NCBI RefSeq assembly: GCF_019399895.1
Contig: NW_027228795.1
Span: forward strand, 186,001 to 250,000
DNA length: 64,000 nt
Origin: Cardiocondyla obscurior
Taxonomy: Eukaryota > Arthropoda > Insecta > Hymenoptera > Formicidae
Direction of reading: 5' to 3'
The first letter of the stretch is position 1, and each line of letters starts with the position of its first letter. Under the pieces are notes generated by a model. It saw only the letters and a program-made list of their open reading frames with translations. It had not been told where the DNA came from and searched no databases. This document shows positions 55,044 through 64,000 of the stretch, in pieces. The translations under genes were made by a program, and so were the position numbers.

Positions 55044-55445
55044 TTATATTCGAAGACTAATCTTACTTAGATTATTCGTTTTTGATTTATTGCGTTTCTT
55101 GTTCCCGGTTTGTGTTTTTGTATGTCGGCGAGTCCATTCCGGTTTTTCTCTGCTAACACTACCGTTTTGTCCATTCACGACAAACGTTTTACTTTCAAAA
55201 ACCTCCCCACCGTTGGACCTGTAAAGTTGCCTCCTGGTCTTAGTAAGCTGCAACTGACGTCTCCGTTTTCGCTCGTATTCGGATCTCGCCCTCCATGTCT
55301 TGCTGACCCTGGAAATAATCCCAAGAGTTTTGCTATCCAACAATGCAAATATCATACCAGCAACTTCGACGGGCAAACGTTTAATCATATCCAGCATATT
55401 TTCGATGCCGTCGACGTATGTCATAATCCAGCTGAAAGCTTCCAT
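55044..55445 (-). CDS. F-box domain protein, array copy 7
   Basis: Full-length copy with S38, V82, V90 and R99, and one private synonymous change at a Gly codon (plus strand 55206). Its unit has the gypsy insertion 3.1 kb... upstream side replaced: the unit's far upstream part beyond 55742 is intact. Confidence 0.66.
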   Translation of the reverse strand: MEAFSWIMTYVDGIENMLDMIKRLPVEVAGMIFALLDSKTLGIISRVSKTWRARSEYERKRRRQLQLTKTRRQLYRSNGGEVFESKTFVVNGQNGSVSREKPEWTRRHTKTQTGNKKRNKSKTNNLSKISLRI

Positions 55446-56283
55446 CGCGTTTGACCTCTCAGAGTGACTGGTCGAGAAAGAATGCCAGAGAGACTCCAGA
55501 CCTCGTTTGATATAGGTGGTGCGATAGGAATAACCTCCCGTAATTGGTTAAGAAATAACGCGATCCGATTGGCTGTATGTTCGACTGTTCGCCGTGTCCT
55601 TTGGCTGCTTGTATAACTGCATATTGGTCGCGATAAGTGCATCTGTAATTCTTTGGTGTTCTCATTGGTTGTTTCTTTCTGTTGACCAGTTTTGGAATAC
55701 TTGTTACTAAGATTAATTATTTTCTGTGATATACCCTTCTTCTAAATGACGCGATCAATTTAATTAATATGCCAAAGTTTGTTTTGTGTAAGTTAACTAC
55801 ACGTGGTAGAAATTTATTATGCACAACGTACCTTCTCATTCGAGATATGATACTAGAAATTTTCTGAAATAAAATATAAGTTTTTAAGTACATTGCGGAA
55901 AATATTACGTTAAAAATAAATTTTTTTGAAAAATAAAGCAAAGTTATCGAAAGTTTGCCAATAATACATAATCATTTTTATTCGAGCAGAATTCTAAAGC
56001 GGTTATACATATAAGCAGAAACATGCGAGAATGCGAAAAATTGTCTTCAATGTCAATGCGTAAAATAGAAAAAATTAAAATCACAATAAAAATAAGATTT
56101 AATGCAACGTAAAAACAGCAATAAGTCATAGATGTGGTAGTAACGAATGTAATAATTATTTTTGGTAAAACAAGAAAATGTACAAAGAAAAACTTTATTA
56201 CATTTACAAGATCGTTATTGAATTAGAAGTACATAATAATGTTAAGAAAAGTGCGAAATATTTTAATATTTTATTCTTTAATG

Positions 56284-56685
56284 TTATATTCGAAGACTAA
56301 TCTTACTTAGATTATTCGTTTTTGATTTATTGCGTTTCTTGTTCCCGGTTTGTGTTTTTGTATGTCGGCGAGTCCATTCCGGTTTTTCTCTGCTAACACT
56401 ACCGTTTTGTCCATTCACGACAAACGTTTTACTTTCAAAACCCTCACCACCGTTGGACCTGTAAAGTTGCCTCCTGGTCTTAGTAAGCTGCAACTGACGT
56501 CTCCGTTTTCGCTCGTATTCGGATCTCGCCCTCCATGTCTTGCTGACCCTGGAAATAATCCCAAGAGTTTTGCTATCCAACAATGCAAATATCATACCAG
56601 CAACTTCGACGGGCAAACGTTTAATCATATCCAGCATATTTTCGATGCCGTCGACGTATGTCATAATCCAGCTGAAAGCTTCCAT
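56284..56685 (-). CDS. F-box domain protein, array copy 8
   Basis: Full-length copy with S38, G82 and R99; same protein as copy 2. Confidence 0.7.
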   Translation of the reverse strand: MEAFSWIMTYVDGIENMLDMIKRLPVEVAGMIFALLDSKTLGIISRVSKTWRARSEYERKRRRQLQLTKTRRQLYRSNGGEGFESKTFVVNGQNGSVSREKPEWTRRHTKTQTGNKKRNKSKTNNLSKISLRI

Positions 56686-57523
56686 CGCGTTTGACCTCTC
56701 AGAGTGACTGGTCGAGAAAGAATGCCAGAGAGACTCCAGACCTCGTTTGATATAGGTGGTGCGATAGGAATAACCTCCCGTAATTGGTTAAGAAATAACG
56801 CGATCCGATTGGCTGTATGTTCGACTGTTCGCCGTGTCCTTTGGCTGCTTGTATAACTGCATATTGGTCGCGATAAGTGCATCTGTAATTCTTTGGTGTT
56901 CTCATTGGTTGTTTCTTTCTGTTGACCAGTTTTGGAATACTTGTTACTAAGATTAATTATTTTCTGTGATATACCCTTCTTCTAAATGACGCGATCAATT
57001 TAATTAATATGCCAAAGTTTGTTTTGTGTAAGTTAACTACACGTGGTAGAAATTTATTATGCACAACGTACCTTCTCATTCGAGATATGATACTAGAAAT
57101 TTTCTGAAATAAAATATAAGTTTTTAAGTACATTGCGGAAAATATTACGTTAAAAATAATTTTTTTTAAAAATAAAGCAAAGTTATCGAAAGTTTGCCAA
57201 TAATACATAATCATTTTTATTCGAGCAGAATTCTAAAGCGGTTATACATATAAGCAGAAACATTCGAGAATGCGAAAAATTGTCTTCAATGTCAATGCGT
57301 AAAATAGAAAAAATTAAAATCACAATAAAAATAAGATTTAATGCAACGTAAAAAACAGCAATAAGTCATAGATGTGGTAGTAACGAATGTAATAATTATT
57401 TTTGGTAAAACAAGAAAATGTACAAAGAAAAACTTTATTACATTTACAAGATCGTTATTGAATTAGAAGTACATAATAATGTTAAGAAAAGTGCGAAATA
57501 TTTTAATATTTTATTCTTTAATG

Positions 57524-57925
57524 TTATATTCGAAGACTAATCTTACTTAGATTATTCGTTTTTGATTTATTGCGTTTCTTGTTCCCGGTTTGTGTTTTTG
57601 TATGTCGGCGAGTCCATTCCGGTTTTTCTCTGCTAACACTACCGTTTTGTCCATTCACGACAAACGTTTTACTTTCAAAACCCTCACCACCGTTGGACCT
57701 GTAAAGTTGCCTCCTGGTCTTAGTAAGCTGCAACTGACGTCTCCGTTTTCGCTCGTATTCGGATCTCGCCCTCCATGTCTTGCTGACCCTGGAAATAATC
57801 CCAAGAGTTTTGCTATCCAACAATGCAAATATCATACCAGCAACTTCGACGGGCAAACGTTTAATCATATCCAGCATATTTTCGATGCCGTCGACGTATG
57901 TCATAATCCAGCTGAAAGCTTCCAT
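57524..57925 (-). CDS. F-box domain protein, array copy 9
   Basis: Protein identical to copy 8; the surrounding unit is also nearly identical, suggesting recent duplication. Confidence 0.7.
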   Translation of the reverse strand: MEAFSWIMTYVDGIENMLDMIKRLPVEVAGMIFALLDSKTLGIISRVSKTWRARSEYERKRRRQLQLTKTRRQLYRSNGGEGFESKTFVVNGQNGSVSREKPEWTRRHTKTQTGNKKRNKSKTNNLSKISLRI

Positions 57926-58763
57926 CGCGTTTGACCTCTCAGAGTGACTGGTCGAGAAAGAATGCCAGAGAGACTCCAGACCTCGTTTGATATAGGTGGT
58001 GCGATAGGAATAACCTCCCGTAATTGGTTAAGAAATAACGCGATCCGATTGGCTGTATGTTCGACTGTTCGCCGTGTCCTTTGGCTGCTTGTATAACTGC
58101 ATATTGGTCGCGATAAGTGCATCTGTAATTCTTTGGTGTTCTCATTGGTTGTTTCTTTCTGTTGACCAGTTTTGGAATACTTGTTACTAAGATTAATTAT
58201 TTTCTGTGATATACCCTTCTTCTAAATGACGCGATCAATTTAATTAATATGCCAAAGTTTGTTTTGTGTAAGTTAACTACACGTGGTAGAAATTTATTAT
58301 GCACAACGTACCTTCTCATTCGAGATATGATACTAGAAATTTTCTGAAATAAAATATAAGTTTTTAAGTACATTGCGGAAAATATTACGTTAAAAATAAT
58401 TTTTTTTAAAAATAAAGCAAAGTTATCGAAAGTTTGCCAATAATACATAATCATTTTTATTCGAGCAGAATTCTAAAGCGGTTATACATATAAGCAGAAA
58501 CATTCGAGAATGCGAAAAATTGTCTTCAATGTCAATGCGTAAAATAGAAAAAATTAAAATCACAATAAAAATAAGATTTAATGCAACGTAAAAAACAGCA
58601 ATAAGTCATAGATGTGGTAGTAACGAATGTAATAATTATTTTTGGTAAAACAAGAAAATGTACAAAGAAAAACTTTATTACATTTACAAGATCGTTATTG
58701 AATTAGAAGTACATAATAATGTTAAGAAAAGTGCGAAATATTTTAATATTTTATTCTTTAATG

Positions 58764-59165
58764 TTATATTCGAAGACTAATCTTACTTAGATTATTCGTT
58801 TTTGATTTATTGCGTTTCTTGTTCCCGGTTTGTGTTTTTGTATGTCGGCGAGTCCATTCCGGTTTTTCTCTGCTAACACTACCGTTTTGTCCATTCACGA
58901 CAAACGTTTTACTTTCAAAACCCTCACCACCGTTGGACCTGTAAAGTTGCCTCCTGGTCTTAGTAAGCTGCAACTGACGTCTCCGTTTTCGCTCGTATTC
59001 GGATCTCGCCCTCCATGTCTTGCTGACCCTGGAAATAATCCCAAGAGTTTTGCTATCCAACAATGCAAATATCATACCAGCAACTTCGACGGGCAAACGT
59101 TTAATCATATCCAGCATATTTTCGATGCCGTCGACGTATGTCATAATCCAGCTGAAAGCTTCCAT
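58764..59165 (-). CDS. F-box domain protein, array copy 10
   Basis: Protein identical to copies 8 and 9. Confidence 0.7.
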   Translation of the reverse strand: MEAFSWIMTYVDGIENMLDMIKRLPVEVAGMIFALLDSKTLGIISRVSKTWRARSEYERKRRRQLQLTKTRRQLYRSNGGEGFESKTFVVNGQNGSVSREKPEWTRRHTKTQTGNKKRNKSKTNNLSKISLRI

Positions 59166-60004
59166 CGCGTTTGACCTCTCAGAGTGACTGGTCGAGAAAG
59201 AATGCCAGAGAGACTCCAGACCTCGTTTGATATAGGTGGTGCGATAGGAATAACCTCCCGTAATTGGTTAAGAAATAACGCGATCCGATTGGCTGTATGT
59301 TCGACTGTTCGCCGTGTCCTTTGGCTGCTTGTATAACTGCATATTGGTCGCGATAAGTGCATCTGTAATTCTTTGGTGTTCTCATTGGTTGTTTCTTTCT
59401 GTTGACCAGTTTTGGAATACTTGTTACTAAGATTAATTATTTTCTGTGATATACCCTTCTTCTAAATGACGCGATCAATTTAATTAATATGCCAAAGTTT
59501 GTTTTGTGTAAGTTAACTACACGTGGTAGAAATTTATTATGCACAACGTACCTTCTCATTCGAGATATGATACTAGAAATTTTCTGAAATAAAATATAAG
59601 TTTTTAAGTACATTGCGGAAAATATTACGTTAAAAATAATTTTTTTTGAAAAATAAAGCAAAGTTATCGAAAGTTTGCCAATAATACATAATCATTTTTA
59701 TTCGAGCAGAATTCTAAAGCGGTTATACATATAAGCAGAAACATTCGAGAATGCGAAAAATTGTCTTCAATGTCAATGCGTAAAATAGAAAAAATTAAAA
59801 TCACAATAAAAATAAGATTTAATGCAACGTAAAAAACAGCAATAAGTCATAGATGTGGTAGTAACGAATGTAATAATTATTTTTGGTAAAACAAGAAAAT
59901 GTACAAAGAAAAACTTTATTACATTTACAAGATCGTTATTGAATTAGAAGTACATAATAATGTTAAGAAAAGTGCGAAATATTTTAATATTTTATTCTTT
60001 AATG

Positions 60005-60406
60005 TTATATTCGAAGACTAATCTTACTTAGATTATTCGTTTTTGATTTATTGCGTTTCTTGTTCCCGGTTTGTGTTTTTGTATGTCGGCGAGTCCATTC
60101 CGGTTTTTCTATGCTAACACTACCGTTTTGTCCATTCACGACAAACGTTTTACTTTCAAAAACCTCACCACCGTTGGACCTGTAAAGTTGCCTCCTGGTC
60201 TTAGTAAGCTGCAACTGACGTCTCCGTTTTCGCTCGTATTCGGATCTCGCCCTCCATGTCTTGCTGACCCTGGAAATAATCCCAAGAGTTTTGCTATCCA
60301 ACAATGCAAATATCATACCAGCAACTTCGACGGGCAAACGTTTAATCATATCCAGCATATTTTCGATGCCGTCGACGTATGTCATAATCCAGCTGAAAGC
60401 TTCCAT
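60005..60406 (-). CDS. F-box domain protein, array copy 11
   Basis: S38, V82 and I99. I99 is shared only with copy 1, at the far side of the 41 kb insertion. Confidence 0.7.
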   Translation of the reverse strand: MEAFSWIMTYVDGIENMLDMIKRLPVEVAGMIFALLDSKTLGIISRVSKTWRARSEYERKRRRQLQLTKTRRQLYRSNGGEVFESKTFVVNGQNGSVSIEKPEWTRRHTKTQTGNKKRNKSKTNNLSKISLRI

Positions 60407-61245
60407 CGCGTTTGACCTCTCAGAGTGACTGGTCGAGAAAGAATGCCAGAGAGACTCCAGACCTCGTTTGATATAGGTGGTGCGATAGGAATAACCTCCC
60501 GTAATTGGTTAAGAAATAACGCGATCCGATTGGCTGTATGTTCGACTGTTCGCCGTGTCCTTTGGCTGCTTGTATAACTGCATATTGGTCGCGATAAGTG
60601 CATCTGTAATTCTTTGGTGTTCTCATTGGTTGTTTCTTTCTGTTGACCAGTTTTGGAATACTTGTTACTAAGATTAATTATTTTCTGTGATATACCCTTC
60701 TTCTAAATGACGCGATCAATTTAATTAATATGCCAAAGTTTGTTTTGTGTAAGTTAACTACACGTGGTAGAAATTTATTATGCACAACGTACCTTCTCAT
60801 TCGAGATATGATACTAGAAATTTTCTGAAATAAAATATAAGTTTTTAAGTACATTGCGGAAAATATTACGTTAAAAATAATTTTTTTTGAAAAATAAAGC
60901 AAAGTTATCGAAAGTTTGCCAATAATACATAATCATTTTTATTCGAGCAGAATTCTAAAGCGGTTATACATATAAGCAGAAACATTCGAGAATGCGAAAA
61001 ATTGTCTTCAATGTCAATGCGTAAAATAGAAAAAATTAAAATCACAATAAAAATAAGATTTAATGCAACGTAAAAAACAGCAATAAGTCATAGATGTGGT
61101 AGTAACGAATGTAATAATTATTTTTGGTAAAACAAGAAAATGTACAAAGAAAAACTTTATTACATTTACAAGATCGTTATTGAATTAGAAGTACATAATA
61201 ATGTTAAGAAAAGTGCGAAATATTTTAATATTTTATTCTTTAATG

Positions 61246-61647
61246 TTATATTCGAAGACTAATCTTACTTAGATTATTCGTTTTTGATTTATTGCGTTTC
61301 TTGTTCCCGGTTTGTGTTTTTGTATGTCGGCGAGTCCATTCCGGTTTTTCTCTGCTAACACTACCGTTTTGTCCATTCACGACAAACGTTTTACTTTCAA
61401 AAACCTCACCACCGTTGGACCTGTAAAGTTGCCTCCTGGTCTTAGTAAGCTGCAACTGACGTCTCCGTTTTCGCTCGTATTCGGATCTCGCCCTCCATGT
61501 CTTGCTGACCCTGGAAATAATCCCAAGAGTTTTGCTATCCAACAATGCAAATATCATACCAGCAACTTCGACGGGCAAACGTTTAATCATATCCAGCATA
61601 TTTTCGATGCCGTCGACGTATGTCATAATCCAGCTGAAAGCTTCCAT
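61246..61647 (-). CDS. F-box domain protein, array copy 12
   Basis: S38, V82, V90 and R99; same protein as copy 7. Confidence 0.7.
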   Translation of the reverse strand: MEAFSWIMTYVDGIENMLDMIKRLPVEVAGMIFALLDSKTLGIISRVSKTWRARSEYERKRRRQLQLTKTRRQLYRSNGGEVFESKTFVVNGQNGSVSREKPEWTRRHTKTQTGNKKRNKSKTNNLSKISLRI

Positions 61648-62486
61648 CGCGTTTGACCTCTCAGAGTGACTGGTCGAGAAAGAATGCCAGAGAGACTCCA
61701 GACCTCGTTTGATATAGGTGGTGCGATAGGAATAACCTCCCGTAATTGGTTAAGAAATAACGCGATCCGATTGGCTGTATGTTCGACTGTTCGCCGTGTC
61801 CTTTGGCTGCTTGTATAACTGCATATTGGTCGCGATAAGTGCATCTGTAATTCTTTGGTGTTCTCATTGGTTGTTTCTTTCTGTTGACCAGTTTTGGAAT
61901 ACTTGTTACTAAGATTAATTATTTTCTGTGATATACCCTTCTTCTAAATGACGCGATCAATTTAATTAATATGCCAAAGTTTGTTTTGTGTAAGTTAACT
62001 ACACGTGGTAGAAATTTATTATGCACAACGTACCTTCTCATTCGAGATATGATACTAGAAATTTTCTGAAATAAAATATAAGTTTTTAAGTACATTGCGG
62101 AAAATATTACGTTAAAAATAATTTTTTTTGAAAAATAAAGCAAAGTTATCGAAAGTTTGCCAATAATACATAATCATTTTTATTCGAGCAGAATTCTAAA
62201 GCGGTTATACATATAAGCAGAAACATTCGAGAATGCGAAAAATTGTCTTCAATGTCAATGCGTAAAATAGAAAAAATTAAAATCACAATAAAAATAAGAT
62301 TTAATGCAACGTAAAAAACAGCAATAAGTCATAGATGTGGTAGTAACGAATGTAATAATTATTTTTGGTAAAACAAGAAAATGTACAAAGAAAAACTTTA
62401 TTACATTTACAAGATCGTTATTGAATTAGAAGTACATAATAATGTTAAGAAAAGTGCGAAATATTTTAATATTTTATTCTTTAATG

Positions 62487-62888
62487 TTATATTCGAAGAC
62501 TAATCTTACTTAGATTATTCGTTTTTGATTTATTGCGTTTCTTGTTCCCGGTTTGTGTTTTTGTATGTCGGCGAGTCCATTCCGGTTTTTCTCTGCTAAC
62601 ACTACCGTTTTGTCCATTCACGACAAACGTTTTACTTTCAAAAACCTCACCACCGTTGGACCTGTAAAGTTGCCTCCTGGTCTTAGTAAGCTGCAACTGA
62701 CGTCTCCGTTTTCGCTCGTATTCGGATCTCGCCCTCCATGTCTTGCTGACCCTGGAAATAATCCCAAGAGTTTTGCTATCCAACAATGCAAATATCATAC
62801 CAGCAACTTCGACGGGCAAACGTTTAATCATATCCAGCATATTTTCGATGCCGTCGACGTATGTCATAATCCAGCTGAAAGCTTCCAT
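62487..62888 (-). CDS. F-box domain protein, array copy 13
   Basis: Protein identical to copies 7 and 12. Confidence 0.7.
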   Translation of the reverse strand: MEAFSWIMTYVDGIENMLDMIKRLPVEVAGMIFALLDSKTLGIISRVSKTWRARSEYERKRRRQLQLTKTRRQLYRSNGGEVFESKTFVVNGQNGSVSREKPEWTRRHTKTQTGNKKRNKSKTNNLSKISLRI

Positions 62889-63725
62889 CGCGTTTGACCT
62901 CTCAGAGTGACTGGTCGAGAAAGAATGCCAGAGAGACTCCAGACCTCGTTTGATATAGGTGGTGCGATAGGAATAACCTCCCGTAATTGGTTAAGAAATA
63001 ACGCGATCCGATTGGCTGTATGTTCGACTGTTCGCCGTGTCCTTTGGCTGCTTGTATAACTGCATATTGGTCGCGATAAGTGCATCTGTAATTCTTTGGT
63101 GTTCTCATTGGTTGTTTCTTTCTGTTGACCAGTTTTGGAATACTTGTTACTAAGATTAATTATTTTCTGTGATATACCCTTCTTCTAAATGACGCGATCA
63201 ATTTAATTAATATGCCAAAGTTTGTTTTGTGTAAGTTAACTACACGTGGTAGAAATTTATTATGCACAACGTACCTTCTCATTCGAGATATGATACTAGA
63301 AATTTTCTGAAATAAAATATAAGTTTTTAAGTACATTGCGGAAAATATTACGTTAAAAATAATTTTTTTTAAAAATAAAGCAAAGTTATCGAAAGTTTGC
63401 CAATAATACATAATCATTTTTATTCGAGCAGAATTCTAAAGCGGTTATACATATAAGCAGAAACATTCGAGAATGCGAAAAATTGTCTTCAATGTCAATG
63501 CGTAAAATAGAAAAAATTAAAATCACAATAAAAATAAGATTTAATGCAACGTAAAAACAGCAATAAGTCATAGATGTGGTAGTAACGAATGTAATAATTA
63601 TTTTTGGTAAAACAAGAAAATGTACAAAGAAAAACTTTATTACATTTACAAGATCGTTATTGAATTAGAAGTACATAATAATGTTAAGAAAAGTGCGAAA
63701 TATTTTAATATTTTATTCTTTAATG

Positions 63726-64000
63726 TTATATTCGAAGACTAATCTTACTTAGATTATTCGTTTTTGATTTATTGCGTTTCTTGTTCCCGGTTTGTGTTTT
63801 TGTATGTCGGCGAGTCCATTCCGGTTTTTCTCTGCTAACACTACCGTTTTGTCCATTCACGACAAACGTTTTACTTTCAAAACCCTCACCACCGTTGGAC
63901 CTGTAAAGTTGCCTCCTGGTCTTAGTAAGCTGCAACTGACGTCTCCGTTTTCGCTCGTATTCGGATCTCGCCCTCCATGTCTTGCTGACCCTGGAAATAA
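63726..64000 (-). CDS. F-box domain protein, array copy 14 (cut by window end)
   Basis: Only the C-terminal part is in the window (G82, V90, R99). The ATG and most of the F-box lie beyond 64000. Confidence 0.65.
   Translation of the reverse strand, partial: ISRVSKTWRARSEYERKRRRQLQLTKTRRQLYRSNGGEGFESKTFVVNGQNGSVSREKPEWTRRHTKTQTGNKKRNKSKTNNLSKISLRI

Larger units (their letters stand above)
54497..64000. repeat. Tandem array of ~1.24 kb units (right block)
   Basis: It continues the unit cut by the LTR element. Unit starts (AATTCTAAAG) are at 55990, 57229, 58469, 59710, 60951, 62192 and 63432. The first boundary, at 54757, lacks six bases (TCTAAA). The array runs off the window end. Confidence 0.97.

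Overview
The window looks like transposon-packed, probably heterochromatic or repeat-rich DNA of an arthropod, most likely an insect. The evidence is spliceosomal introns with GTAAGT/CAG borders, a Maverick/Polinton, a Rep/helicase (Helitron-class) element, a CsRn1-type Ty3/gypsy retrotransposon, and an intron-bearing fragment of the animal gene mask/ANKHD1. An ant or other hymenopteran is plausible, but the sequence alone does not fix the species.

Layout. (1) 1-6998 is a tandem array of ~1.24 kb units. Each unit carries one intact minus-strand ORF for a 133-residue protein with an N-terminal F-box. (2) 6999-48038 is a ~41 kb composite insertion. The array stops in mid-unit at 6998 and resumes at the next base of the unit at 48039/48040. 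(3) 48222-54496 is a CsRn1-type gypsy element inserted into the resumed unit, with near-identical 745 bp LTRs and a 4 bp GATA target duplication. (4) 54497-64000 is more of the same F-box array.

Inside the 41 kb insertion, left to right: a 56 bp hairpin at the junction; decayed intron-containing gene pieces (ankyrin-KH of mask/ANKHD1 and a coiled-coil gene); a minus-strand spliced RGG-type gene with one stop; ~2.8 kb of CCAAT-rich satellite-like repeats; a 24 bp minisatellite; and a ~7.3 kb Helitron-class gene (Ulp1-like protease, DUF6570-like zinc region, HUH Rep, PIF1 helicase, USP-like C-terminus) broken by one frameshift and one stop. Next comes a complete 21,151 bp Polinton with 0.8 kb TIRs and a 6 bp target duplication (ATAGTT), then the other flank of the Rep/helicase element, then a foldback element with ~1 kb arms.

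The Polinton has the virus-like core set: major capsid, penton-type minor capsid, a PLA2/adenain-like protease fusion, packaging ATPase, a DUF8207-type protein, integrase with chromodomain, and a protein-primed type DNA polymerase B split by an 82 bp intron. Its right third is an accessory block unlike the GC-rich core: an AT-rich, repeat-laden stretch with a spliced extended-Tudor protein gene and two spliced, opposing CCCH-zinc-finger/RING genes of makorin type, each 168 residues. These look like host-derived genes that could act on piRNA or ubiquitin pathways. That is inference, and it is the most interesting part of the window.
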